Made by a program: the position numbers and the translations under genes. The notes beneath the pieces are model-generated. The model had not been told where the DNA came from, made no database searches, and saw only the letters and a list, made by a program, of their open reading frames with translations. From Spirochaetes bacterium ADurb.Bin218 (GTDB taxonomy: Bacteria > Spirochaetota > UBA4802 > UBA5550), in the NCBI GenBank assembly GCA_002069965.1, contig MWCI01000004.1:1-64000 (forward strand): a stretch of DNA of 64,000 nt, written 5' to 3'. This document shows positions 17,852 through 26,361 of this stretch, one piece after another (the first letter of the stretch is position 1; every line of letters starts with the position of its first letter).

Positions 17852-20360
17852 CATTATTTATGAAGTAGGACTGTTTGTTTCAGTAGTAATTTTTATTGTC
17901 TTTCTGTTCAAGTTTACTGAATATCATATAAAAAAAGAGTATATAAATCAGCAAAAATTTGACATAGAAAAGGTTGACCTTGTAATAAAAAAGTATGTTT
18001 CTGAGAAGTATCAAATATTTTTAGAGTTTAGCCGCAGTGCAAATAAGAGGGAACTTATTCCTGTTTTGCATGGATACTCTGATATATATTTTTTAGACAA
18101 TAATATGACAGTTACGGAGGTTTTTAAGAAGGAAGAGGGAAGCCCGATTTTTAAAGGTTATAGATTTTTTTCAAATCCCTTTGTCTTGTTCATAAAAAAC
18201 ATCAAACCTGGTAACTCTGCAGTTTCAAGGCTTCTTAGAACTCCAGAGGATGATTCTCTAAGCATTTATATGGCTGCGCGACAGGGGAATAAATATATAG
18301 TTGCAAGGATTGATCTTGAAAATTTTGTCAAAGATTTTTTTTCATTGTCTGAGTTGAATAATAATATCCTGATTTTTTCCAATGCAGATGGATATATAAT
18401 GTCTTCTTCAAAAAGATCCTTTACACCAGGCAATCTTCCAGAGGGTGCAATAACCGATCCCTTATTAAATGAGAGATATGTTATAACAACAGGTTGGAGC
18501 AATACACTTCAGTGTAACATATCAATACTTGCTCCTGTGTCAATTATGTTTAAATCCATTGAATCAGTTAAAAAATTTTTCCCAGCAATGATTGTCTTTG
18601 TGATTTTAATTATTGTGATAAAAACTTTTTTTGATATGAAGTTTATTATTCAGCCCATAACAAGATTTGTGGAGCTCTTTGCAAATTGGGATTTTAATTC
18701 AAGAGAGATTGAAGAGTTATCTTATTTGAGACGCATTAAAGAAATTGATTCCCTCTATAGAACTTTTCAGTCCAAGAGTATGGAGCTTGCTACTTCTGTT
18801 GAAGAGATAAAAAATAAAGAAATGGAAATGGAAAATATGCGCAATTATTTGCGCAGTATAATTGATTCAATAGCCTCTGCCATTGTAACAGTTGATTCAA
18901 ACTTCATAATAACACAGGTAAATAAATCTGCAGAGGCTTTTTTTGCTATAAGCTCAAGGGAGTTGCAGGGCTACAGCTTTATTGAAAAATTTAAGGAACT
19001 GAAACTTTCTGAGGAAATTCTCAGAGAAGCTATAAAAAACAAAAAGGGATTTGATATAAAGAGAAAAATTTCTAAAGATGGGAAGGATATGATTTTACAT
19101 ATCTCTGTCTTTCCAATGATAGAGGTCGTAGAAAATGGCCTTGCCATAAAAATGGACGATGTGACACTTATTGAACGTGCAGAGATAAGCATGATGCGTA
19201 GTCAAAAGATGGACGTAATAGCAAATCTTGTGGGAGGACTTTCCCATGACTTCAATAATATATTGGCAGGTATAATGGGTTCTGTTTCAATATTAAAGCT
19301 TAGAACAGAATCCACAGAAAATTTAAATGACATACGATCTGTTTATGATAAATATATAGGATATCTTGAACAGTCCGCAGAGAAGGCCTCTTTCATAGTG
19401 AATAGGCTCCTGTCTCTGTCTAAAACAAAAGAAATTCAATTTGCACGAGTCAATCTAAAAGAGATTATTTCCAATGTTGTAGCTATTTGTAAAAGAAGCT
19501 TTGATCCTTCTGTTGATATAAAAACAGAAATTCTCTATGGTGACTCTTTTGTTTCTGGAGATGCCGGGCTTCTTGAGCAAATGCTTTTGAACCTCTGCAT
19601 AAATGGTGCTCAGGCAATGACAATTATGAAGGAAGGAAACAAGGGTGGGACTCTTGAGATTTCACTTTCTCTCGCTAAAACCGATGGTTTTTTTGTTAAA
19701 ACTCATCCTGATGCAGCACTTGGGGTTGATTACTTCCGCTTGTCTGTAAAGGATAATGGTGTAGGCATCTCTGATGATATTATCTCTGGTATATTTGATC
19801 CATTTTTTACTACAAGAGGCCATGATGGAGGCTCAGGTCTTGGCCTTACAATGGTTTATAATATTGTGCACAAACACGGTGGATTTATTGATGTATATAG
19901 TGAAAAAAATGTAGGAACAGAATTTGCTGTTTATCTACCGGGGCTTACAACTGAAGATGCTCTTTCATCTTCAAGTTTTATTGTTAAAAAGGCTGAAGGT
20001 AAGATCCTGGTTGTTGATGATGAGGAGATTATTTTGAGAATATCTGAAGAATTGCTTAAAATCTGTGGCTTTGAGGTTTTAACTGCAAATGATGGTGAGT
20101 CTGCTCTGGAAATATTTGCAGATAATATGCTTGATGTTAAAGCTGTACTTCTGGATGTCTTTATGGAAGGAGTAAATGGAATAGATGTATTTTTAAAGAT
20201 GAAAGAGCTTAAAAGCGATGTCAAGGTTCTTCTTACCTCAGGATTTAGATATGATGATAAAATCAGAGAAGGTATTGCCCTTGGTGCGGCTGGTTTTATA
20301 CAAAAACCATTTACTCTACAGAGACTATCTGAGGCTATTTTTAGAATTTTGGATAATTAA
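17829..20360 (+). CDS. Membrane hybrid sensor histidine kinase
   Basis: 843 residues. TM1 is at about 8-29, a periplasmic domain at about 30-250, TM2 at about 253-275, followed by a linker/coiled coil, PAS (about 335-445), HisKA with H473 in GGLSHDFNNILAGIMGSV, HATPase with NLCINGAQAM, DNGVGIS and GSGLGLTMVYNIV, and a C-terminal receiver with acceptor D776 in VLLDVFMEGVNG and Lys in FIQKPFT. The HDFNN H-box class usually signals through its own receiver and an HPt protein. No HPt gene or DNA-binding regulator is adjacent. The coding overlap with the upstream binding lipoprotein implies coupled translation and a joint sensing role. Confidence 0.9.
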   Translation: MRSLRTFNIIYEVGLFVSVVIFIVFLFKFTEYHIKKEYINQQKFDIEKVDLVIKKYVSEKYQIFLEFSRSANKRELIPVLHGYSDIYFLDNNMTVTEVFKKEEGSPIFKGYRFFSNPFVLFIKNIKPGNSAVSRLLRTPEDDSLSIYMAARQGNKYIVARIDLENFVKDFFSLSELNNNILIFSNADGYIMSSSKRSFTPGNLPEGAITDPLLNERYVITTGWSNTLQCNISILAPVSIMFKSIESVKKFFPAMIVFVILIIVIKTFFDMKFIIQPITRFVELFANWDFNSREIEELSYLRRIKEIDSLYRTFQSKSMELATSVEEIKNKEMEMENMRNYLRSIIDSIASAIVTVDSNFIITQVNKSAEAFFAISSRELQGYSFIEKFKELKLSEEILREAIKNKKGFDIKRKISKDGKDMILHISVFPMIEVVENGLAIKMDDVTLIERAEISMMRSQKMDVIANLVGGLSHDFNNILAGIMGSVSILKLRTESTENLNDIRSVYDKYIGYLEQSAEKASFIVNRLLSLSKTKEIQFARVNLKEIISNVVAICKRSFDPSVDIKTEILYGDSFVSGDAGLLEQMLLNLCINGAQAMTIMKEGNKGGTLEISLSLAKTDGFFVKTHPDAALGVDYFRLSVKDNGVGISDDIISGIFDPFFTTRGHDGGSGLGLTMVYNIVHKHGGFIDVYSEKNVGTEFAVYLPGLTTEDALSSSSFIVKKAEGKILVVDDEEIILRISEELLKICGFEVLTANDGESALEIFADNMLDVKAVLLDVFMEGVNGIDVFLKMKELKSDVKVLLTSGFRYDDKIREGIALGAAGFIQKPFTLQRLSEAIFRILDN

Positions 20361-20390
20361 AAAATAAGCCCTGGGTCAGGGCTTATTTTC
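20361..20390. terminator. Bidirectional terminator between kinase and csp
   Basis: A 12-bp stem AAAATAAGCCCT / AGGGCTTATTTT with a 5-base loop. A/T runs on both sides let it serve the kinase gene (plus strand) and the convergent cold-shock gene. Confidence 0.85.
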
Positions 20391-20403
20391 TTCAGGCAGA
20401 AAT

Positions 20404-20604
20404 TTATATTACAGTGACCTGAACTGCTCTTGGTCCTCGATCTGTCTTTTCAATATTAAATTCTACTTTGCTGCCTTCTTTAAGTGTTCTAAAACCTTCA
20501 CCAACTATACTTGAGTGATGAACAAAGTAGTCCTTTCCGTCTGTAGCGGAAATAAAACCATAACCTTTTTGATCGTTAAACCATTTAACTGTGCCCTGAG
20601 ACAT
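20404..20604 (-). CDS. csp: Cold-shock protein (CspA family)
   Basis: 66 residues, the usual length. This single cold-shock domain is a five-stranded OB fold that binds single-stranded RNA and DNA and acts as an RNA chaperone. The RNP1 motif (KGYGFIS) and RNP2-like motif (YFVHHSSI) are intact, and the start GTVKWFNDQKGYGFI is canonical. An AGGAG Shine-Dalgarno sequence lies 8 bases before the ATG. A probable promoter at 20746-20773 would give a 5' leader of about 140 bases, a length typical of cold-inducible csp genes whose leaders fold differently at low temperature. Cold induction itself is inference. Confidence 0.96.
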   Translation of the reverse strand: MSQGTVKWFNDQKGYGFISATDGKDYFVHHSSIVGEGFRTLKEGSKVEFNIEKTDRGPRAVQVTVI

Positions 20605-20745
20605 TTTTTAAACTCCTGAGATTTTTATAAAGGAAAAAATTCCCTTTGGATAAGGTGCAATAAAATTATTCCTGGATTTACCTTTTGAAATTGTAATGAG
20701 GTAAGAAAGCTAAGAAGAATTTAAAGAACCAATCATCCTATAGCC

Positions 20746-20773
20746 CTTATAAAATAAACAAAAAAAAAGTCAA
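20746..20773 (-). promoter_or_regulatory. Probable csp promoter
   Basis: On the minus strand, TTGACT (20773-20768) and TATAAG (20751-20746) are separated by 16 bases. The predicted start near 20739 leaves a leader of about 135 bases before the csp ATG. The rest of the 343-base gap up to 20948 holds the upstream region of the next plus-strand gene, and I see no further gene in it. Confidence 0.5.
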
Positions 20774-20947
20774 CCTATAATTAATTATATTTTTTAAAAT
20801 TTAGATCAAAGGAGGGCGAAGGTATTCGCTAAAATGATAAATTTTTACTCTAAGAGAGAGATAATTTTATATTAAGCCATAAAATTGAAATAACCGATAA
20901 TTCAATAAGTTTGACGTCTATCGGAGAAGCCAGGAGAAGGTTTAAAT

Positions 20948-21844
20948 ATGAAATCTATACATATGAGAGTTGTAAGTTTATCATTACTTTTTTTAATTAT
21001 TTCTCGGGGTAACCTGTTGGCCAGAGATAAGGATTATCTCATACTGGATGTTGATAAAATATCCTCATACAAAGAGGACAGAGTTGTTTATCAGAGGGTA
21101 GAAAGGCAAAATGATCAGCAAAAGGATAATTCAGTTGAAATTTTGATGGTAATCAAGGATCGCAAAGTCTATTACATTGCAGACGGTTACGACAATCCTT
21201 CAGATGTAAATATAAAGAAAATAGTAATGGATGCAGAAAATAAATATATAGAAAATAATGACTACTGGACAAATAAAATCAATGGCAAGCCAGATTATGT
21301 TAGAATTATTTATAGGAGAAGTGAGCTTCTTAAAAATACCAGCGAGGAATTTGCAAACTCAAATTTTGGAGAATTTTACAAGTCTGTGCGTGATAAGTTT
21401 ATAAAGCTTCATGTTGATAAATTTCGCAATATGCTAAAAAATAGAGGAGAGTCAAGGGTATCTGTAACGAAGAATCTCATATCTCTGAGGGTCAGTCCTG
21501 ATAATCCAAATGATGTTACTCAGATCTTTTTTAAATCTGCCTCAGCTAAGGCTGGTGATGAAACAGTTTATTATTGTGAAGATGCAGATGGCGATGGAAT
21601 TACAGAAACATTTATGGTCTACAGAAATGATGGTTTCAACTGGGGAGTAGGCTCTGGGCCCAATATAATATTGATTTATGGTAATACAGATAAGGATATT
21701 GAAACCATGATTGGTAAACTTGTTAATGAGGCAGAGAATGGCACAGTGGAAGAAGAAAAGAAGATGTTTCAGGAATTTCCAAAAGAAAAGGATATCCATG
21801 AAATGATGGAGCAGATGACTCCATTGGATAAGTTTTATGAATAA
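20948..21844 (+). CDS. Exported protein of unknown function
   Basis: 298 residues behind a strong AGGAGAAGG Shine-Dalgarno sequence. A signal peptide covers about residues 1-25. Residues 105-180 are helical and basic (KSVRDKFIKLHVDKFRNM). Near residue 215 the protein has DADGDGITETF, a loop resembling the Asp-rich calcium-binding turn of dockerin or EF-hand proteins, though a single loop is weak evidence. The C-terminus is acidic and Met-rich. I recognise no family. It is followed 16 bases later by the ferredoxin-nitroreductase gene, so the two may be co-transcribed. Confidence 0.8.
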   Translation: MKSIHMRVVSLSLLFLIISRGNLLARDKDYLILDVDKISSYKEDRVVYQRVERQNDQQKDNSVEILMVIKDRKVYYIADGYDNPSDVNIKKIVMDAENKYIENNDYWTNKINGKPDYVRIIYRRSELLKNTSEEFANSNFGEFYKSVRDKFIKLHVDKFRNMLKNRGESRVSVTKNLISLRVSPDNPNDVTQIFFKSASAKAGDETVYYCEDADGDGITETFMVYRNDGFNWGVGSGPNIILIYGNTDKDIETMIGKLVNEAENGTVEEEKKMFQEFPKEKDIHEMMEQMTPLDKFYE

Positions 21845-21860
21845 TAACTGTGAGGTAATA

Positions 21861-22748
21861 ATGGAAGAAAGACCAATTATAGATGAAAAAAAATGCACCT
21901 TATGTGGCAGATGTGTCTTTGTTTGCCCAAAGGAGGTTTTGTCCATAGAAAATAAAAAGCTGATTGTTAATGAAAATGATTGTATGCTCTGTTCCCATTG
22001 TTATGATGTTTGTAAATTCAATGCAGTATCATTTCAAGATGCTTTACGAAATATAAAATTTGATACATTTAAATATAAAGAAAAAATACTTGGTCCAAAG
22101 GATGTTACTCCACAGGAAATTGTAAACATTTTCAGATCAAGGAGGAGTATAAGGCGTTTCAAAGAAGAAGAGGTCGGTGATGATGTAGTGCGAGATTTGA
22201 TTGAATTTGCTGTTACTGCTCCATCTGGTAGCAATTGTCAGGAGTGGGAATTTGTTGTGTTAAATGGAAGGGAAAAGGTATGGAATTTTGCTGTATCCAT
22301 AAGGGATTTTTTTATGAAAATTAATAAACTTGCAAAGAATCCTATTATTCGCTACCTATCAGTTCCATTTATGGGGAAGGCGCTTATAAATTACTATAGA
22401 GATCATTATGAAACAGTAGAGATGGCAATAAAGGAATCATATCAAGGTAGAGACCTTCTCTTCCATGGAGCACCATGTATAATTATAATTCATAGTTCCA
22501 TGGATGGCAGCACACCCATAGAGGATGGAACATATGCAGCATATAATATATGCATGCTTGCCCATTACATGGGATATGGAACATGCCTTATAGGTTTTGC
22601 TGTAGAGGCATTGAACAGAAGCCCTGAGCTAAAGGAGGCTCTGGATATTTCAGATAACAGAGTTCATGCAGTTATAGCACTTGGAAAGCCAGATGTCAAA
22701 TTTTTAAAGCACTCTTTACGCAAAGACTATGCGGTAGAATTTTTATAA
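21861..22748 (+). CDS. Ferredoxin-nitroreductase fusion flavoprotein
   Basis: 295 residues from the ATG at 21861, chosen because GAGGT lies directly upstream; the frame extends to 21837 without support. The N-terminus is a two-cluster ferredoxin domain with CTLCGRCVFVCP and CMLCSHCYDVC, each a complete 4Fe-4S motif. From about residue 85 a nitroreductase domain follows (SRRSIRRFKEEEV, then APSGSNCQEWEF for FMN binding). Such fusions pass electrons from the iron-sulfur clusters to FMN and reduce nitro compounds or related substrates, and are common in anaerobes. The true substrate is unknown. Confidence 0.92.
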   Translation: MEERPIIDEKKCTLCGRCVFVCPKEVLSIENKKLIVNENDCMLCSHCYDVCKFNAVSFQDALRNIKFDTFKYKEKILGPKDVTPQEIVNIFRSRRSIRRFKEEEVGDDVVRDLIEFAVTAPSGSNCQEWEFVVLNGREKVWNFAVSIRDFFMKINKLAKNPIIRYLSVPFMGKALINYYRDHYETVEMAIKESYQGRDLLFHGAPCIIIIHSSMDGSTPIEDGTYAAYNICMLAHYMGYGTCLIGFAVEALNRSPELKEALDISDNRVHAVIALGKPDVKFLKHSLRKDYAVEFL

Positions 22749-22806
22749 AAAGTTTAAAATTTTGGCATGATTTTTTAAATAAACTTTTTCTTTTTTTGAA
22801 AAAATA

Positions 22807-22834
22807 TTGACACATTTTAACCATATATTAACTT
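22807..22834 (+). promoter_or_regulatory. Probable promoter of the tRNA cluster
   Basis: TTGACA (22807-22812), a 16-base spacer and TAACTT (22829-22834), ending 18 bases before the first tRNA. The -35 box is perfect and the -10 box is weak. Confidence 0.45.
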
Positions 22835-22852
22835 GTCTTTCGTTGAAACCCA

Positions 22853-22927
22853 CGGGGCGTGGCTCAGTCCGGCTAGAGCGCGTGGTTTGGGACCATGAGA
22901 TCGGAGGTTCGAATCCTCTCGCCCCGA
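22853..22927 (+). tRNA. tRNA-Pro (anticodon TGG)
   Basis: A complete cloverleaf. Acceptor CGGGGCG/CGCCCCG; D-arm GCTC/GAGC; anticodon stem CGTGG/CCATG with loop TTTGGGA giving TGG; T-arm with GGTTCGAAT. Discriminator A. No CCA is encoded. First of a three-tRNA cluster. Confidence 0.95.
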
Positions 22928-22956
22928 ATAAAATTTCTGATTAACCAAGATGAGCT

Positions 22957-23030
22957 GCGCCCGTAGCTCAGCTGGATAGAGCAACAGCCTTCTAAGTTGT
23001 GGGTCAGAGGTTCGAATCCTCTCGGGCGCG
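22957..23030 (+). tRNA. tRNA-Arg (anticodon TCT)
   Basis: Acceptor GCGCCCG/CGGGCGC; anticodon stem ACAGC/GTTGT with loop CTTCTAA giving TCT, which reads AGA/AGG, common codons in this AT-rich genome. The T-loop TTCGAAT is standard. No CCA is encoded. Confidence 0.95.
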
Positions 23031-23043
23031 AAGATCAAAATAT

Positions 23044-23116
23044 GGTGACTGTAGTTCAATGGCAGAGCTCTGGATTGTGGTTCCAGCCGTTGCGGGTTCG
23101 AGTCCCGTCAGTCACC
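23044..23116 (+). tRNA. tRNA-His (anticodon GTG)
   Basis: The extra G(-1) opposite C73 that identifies tRNA-His is present at the 5' end (23044 with 23116). Acceptor GTGACTG/CAGTCAC; anticodon loop TTGTGGT giving GTG; T-loop TTCGAGT. Last of the three-tRNA cluster. Confidence 0.95.
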
Positions 23117-23120
23117 CATA

Positions 23121-23159
23121 AAAAAAGAGACTTGCTTATATGAGCAAGTCTCTTTTTTT
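23121..23159 (+). terminator. Terminator of the tRNA cluster
   Basis: Stem AGAGACTTGCT / AGCAAGTCTCT with a 6-base loop, an A-run before and seven T after. It lies 5 bases after tRNA-His and can act in both directions. Confidence 0.9.
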
Positions 23160-23237
23160 ATCTATAAATTTTGTAAAAATCTAAATCTTGTAGTCATTTC
23201 ACAAAAGACTTAAAGCAAGCACTCTATAACTATATGG

Positions 23238-23388
23238 TAAATTGCTCTAAGAGGCAGGGGATATAATTTTTTATATCCACAATCCCTTTAAGCTATTTTA
23301 CATAAATTGCTCTAAGAGGCAGAGGATATAATTTTTATATCCACAATCCCTTTAAACTTCTTTTACATAAATTGCCCCAAGAAGTGAG
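23238..23388. repeat. 65-bp tandem repeat overlapping a gene's 3' end
   Basis: Two full 65-base units (23238-23302 and 23303-23367) start with TAAATTGCTCTAAGAGGCAG. A third partial unit (23368-23388) lies inside the C-terminal codons of the nuclease-like gene. Each full unit contains a perfect hairpin GGATATAA/TTATATCC. The units differ at a few positions, so the duplication is not fresh. The unit length is not a multiple of three. The segment from 23160 to 23237 holds nothing else that I can see. Confidence 0.85.
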
Positions 23389-23882
23389 TTGTCATGAAAA
23401 TAGAAAAACTGTCTGTCTTCTACAACGCTAGCTTCGTTTGTTTGTAAAACTTCTGCCATTATGTTTTCGTGAATATATGCCTTTTCTTTCTCTACAGGAA
23501 ATATTACACAGGCCATCGCAGTATTGAGTTTTTTGCCCTGAGTAATTGCTTTGAGTTCTTTTAGTTTTTCAATATCCTCTTTTATTGCTTTGACAGTTTC
23601 CTGGTAGTTTTTCTTTTCCTCTTCTCCAATTACTTTAAGCTCGATTGCCCACTCATCACCAACAAGTAGGTCAACATCGATCTCTTTGCCATTTACATTT
23701 AAAACAGCCTCAGGGACAACCGGTTTTTTATTAATACTTTTTGATAAAACACCTGCAGCCTCAACCTGAAGCCAGTTTTCAAACTTTGAACTTTTCTTAG
23801 CATAAACAGCAAGTCCTTTGGAGCCTTCAATGCTAAGTCTCAGGTCATCTGAAATAGCCTTTTTGAGTTCTTCAAATTTCAT
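23352..23882 (-). CDS. Putative PD-(D/E)XK nuclease-fold protein
   Basis: 176 residues, AGAGGT Shine-Dalgarno sequence. The middle carries NGKEIDVDLLVGDEWAIELK, which fits a PD-(D/E)XK core: an Asp on one strand, then E-x-K on the next. Flanking helices are highly charged and Lys-rich (EEEKKNYQETVKAIKED). There is no DNA-recognition domain and no methylase neighbour. It could be a nuclease of a small defence or repair system, or a catalytically idle member of the fold. It is convergent with the tRNA cluster, and its last codons are part of the 65-bp tandem repeat. I know no specific family name. Confidence 0.6.
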   Translation of the reverse strand: MKFEELKKAISDDLRLSIEGSKGLAVYAKKSSKFENWLQVEAAGVLSKSINKKPVVPEAVLNVNGKEIDVDLLVGDEWAIELKVIGEEEKKNYQETVKAIKEDIEKLKELKAITQGKKLNTAMACVIFPVEKEKAYIHENIMAEVLQTNEASVVEDRQFFYFHDNSLLGAIYVKEV

Positions 23883-24078
23883 TTTGCTTACCTCTTTATT
23901 TTTATTTATATATGTTTATTTATTTTGTGTAGATTATGGTGATTTATATTTAAAAATCAATACAAATTATGCGTTAATGTTTAATTTTTTTGAAAATTTT
24001 ATTGGTATTTACTCAAAAATAGTGCTTGAAAATATGTAATTTCTGGTGCTCTTAAAGCAGAAAGAGAGCTTTATACCT

Positions 24079-26349
24079 ATGAAATTTGCAAGTGAATCTG
24101 ATTTACCTCTGGAGATTGTTGCTGAGTTTTTTGCTGATGTCTCCTCTGCTTTAAGCGATGGCCTTGTGCTCATTGATAGTCATGGCAAGGTGCTTTTGTG
24201 GAATAATACAATTCAAAACATGACAGGCATATCTGCAGCAAACGCCTCAGGCAGATATATATGGGATATTGCAAAGGAAACCTGGCAGTATTCCCATGAG
24301 AGGGAACAGATGTATGAAGAGTCACGAAAATTTGTTCTGGACACAGTGAACTCTCACAGCGGCTCTTTACACAGGAGGATTAAATTTCCATGTCTTGCAG
24401 CAAATGGCAGAAAAATTATACTTGGCATAAATCTCTTTAAAAAGACCTTTGGTAACGAGCCCTTACTTTGCTGTGTATTATCAGACATTACAGATCTTTT
24501 TCCAGAAATAGATTCTAAGATATTATTTTCTGAAAGTCAATCTCATGAGATTAACATGAGGACCCCGGAGATAAGCCCACAGGAGTTTTTGAAGGAGGAG
24601 GCTTTGCATATATCAGCTGAAAAGTATTCCAGATCCTTTCGCTTTGCTCCCATAAGCCTTACAATTACAACCCTTAATGAAGGGAAAATAATAGATGTCA
24701 ATGATGAGTTTTTGCGTAATACAGGTTATACAAGAGAAGAAATACGAAGCAAAACTGTTTTTGATATAAATATATGGGAATCGCCAGAGGTAAGGGAACA
24801 GATTCTATCTCCTGTGAAGAAATGGAAACCGGTAAAAAATCGTGAGATAATTTTTCGTCATAAAGATGGAAGTTTTCATAACTACATTTTTTCTGCAGAA
24901 CCTGTTCGCATTGGAGAAGTTGACTGTATAGTGTCAAATTTTATTGATGTTACAGAAACTAGAAAGCTTGAAAAGGCCTTGAGGGTCTCTGAAGAGAAAT
25001 TTTCTAAATCCTTTATGCTTGCACCAATAAGTCTTAGTGTTACAACTCTTGAAGAGGGGGTTATACTTGAAGTAAATGATGAATTTTTGAATAATACTGG
25101 ATACAAACGGGAGGAAATTGTTGGTAAGACCGTTTTTGATATCAAAATATGGGAGCCGCCAGAGGATAGAAATAGAATCATACCAATACTCCGTCAGGGA
25201 GGAAGAGTAAAGAATATAGAAATTGTTTTTCGTCATAAAAATGGGGATCTCCACAACTATATTTATTCAGCAGAGCCTATTGTTCTTGATGGAGTTGCCT
25301 GCATTATCTCTATATTCTTTGATATCACAGAAAAGAAAAAACTTGAGACCGCACTTAAAATTTCTGAAGAGATGTATAAAACCATCTTTGAGAGCAGTGG
25401 CTCTGCTATGGGAATTGTTCACAATGACACGCTTGTCCTTGTAAATAATGGTATGGTTACTCTTTCTGGATATTCAAAAAAAGAAATGGAAGGCAAGATG
25501 AAATGGCAGGATTTTGTTGTCCCTGAATATGTCCGTGAAATCAGGCGTATGGCAAAGGAGCTTGCTACAAAGGAAGTTTCCCTTATAAATAAAAGCGAGT
25601 TTAAGCTTAGAGACAGTAATGGGAATATAAAGGATGTTTTTTGTCTCACAACACTTGGACCTGGAGAAAACCAATATGTTGTAACACTTATTGATATGAC
25701 AGAATACAACAACTTGCTCACTCAAATTAACGAGATAAGCAAAAGGGAACAGCAGAGAGTTGGTGAATTATTGCACGATAATTTAATCCAATATCTAACA
25801 GGGATTTCACTCCTTGTGCGCACCCTTGAGATAAAAAAACAGGTTGGAAGAAGTATTGAACTGAAAGATATAAAGAAGATTCACGATCTTGTTGGAGAGT
25901 CTCTTACTCTTGCTGAAAGACTTCTTAAAGGTCTTTTTCTTGTTGAGATAGATTATGAAGGGCTTCCCAGTGCCTTGAAAAATCTTGCCACCTCAGTTAA
26001 TGATATTTATGATATTACCTGCACATTCGAAGACAATGGTGAGTTTGATATAGACGTTATGAGTGCAACTGAACTTTTTTATATAGCCAATGAGGCTGTC
26101 CATAATTCTGTTAAGCATGGCAAATCTACAGAGATAAATATAAGGCTATATGAATCCGATTGCAATTTTATTCTTGAAGTATCGGATAATGGTATAGGCA
26201 TTGATGAGAAAAGGCTTAAACAGTCAGAGGGCATAGGGCTAAAGCTGATGAAATTTAGGGCGAAGATGATTGGTGCAAAATTTTCTATAAAAAATAAAAA
26301 GGATGATAAAGGAGTTATGGTTAGCTGTACTTTCCCAAAAAAAAATTGA
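24079..26349 (+). CDS. PAS-domain histidine kinase (NarX/DegS-like HisKA_3)
   Basis: 756 residues from ATG 24079, with a GAGAG about 10 bases upstream; GTG 24046 is the alternative. It is cytoplasmic. PAS domains lie at about 20-140, 185-305, 310-430 and 430-545. The second and third are nearly repeats of each other (both hold a GYxREEIxxKTVFDI stretch), suggesting internal duplication. The transmitter is HisKA_3 with H566 in GELLHDNLIQYLTGI, and an HATPase with IANEAVHNSVKHGK and DNGIGID. Kinases of this class phosphorylate NarL-type regulators, and one follows 12 bases downstream. Confidence 0.9.
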   Translation: MKFASESDLPLEIVAEFFADVSSALSDGLVLIDSHGKVLLWNNTIQNMTGISAANASGRYIWDIAKETWQYSHEREQMYEESRKFVLDTVNSHSGSLHRRIKFPCLAANGRKIILGINLFKKTFGNEPLLCCVLSDITDLFPEIDSKILFSESQSHEINMRTPEISPQEFLKEEALHISAEKYSRSFRFAPISLTITTLNEGKIIDVNDEFLRNTGYTREEIRSKTVFDINIWESPEVREQILSPVKKWKPVKNREIIFRHKDGSFHNYIFSAEPVRIGEVDCIVSNFIDVTETRKLEKALRVSEEKFSKSFMLAPISLSVTTLEEGVILEVNDEFLNNTGYKREEIVGKTVFDIKIWEPPEDRNRIIPILRQGGRVKNIEIVFRHKNGDLHNYIYSAEPIVLDGVACIISIFFDITEKKKLETALKISEEMYKTIFESSGSAMGIVHNDTLVLVNNGMVTLSGYSKKEMEGKMKWQDFVVPEYVREIRRMAKELATKEVSLINKSEFKLRDSNGNIKDVFCLTTLGPGENQYVVTLIDMTEYNNLLTQINEISKREQQRVGELLHDNLIQYLTGISLLVRTLEIKKQVGRSIELKDIKKIHDLVGESLTLAERLLKGLFLVEIDYEGLPSALKNLATSVNDIYDITCTFEDNGEFDIDVMSATELFYIANEAVHNSVKHGKSTEINIRLYESDCNFILEVSDNGIGIDEKRLKQSEGIGLKLMKFRAKMIGAKFSIKNKKDDKGVMVSCTFPKKN

Positions 26350-26361
26350 TTGAGGTGTGGT

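Noticed and set aside
22817-23059. A minus-strand open frame of 80 codons across the tRNA cluster
   Set aside because: It is antisense to tRNA-Pro and tRNA-Arg and is the familiar spurious protein produced by reading tRNA genes backwards. The tRNAs have complete cloverleaves.
23238-23388. Considered a CRISPR-like array
   Set aside because: Units are contiguous with no spacers, only 2.3 copies, and part of one unit is coding sequence. No cas genes are present.
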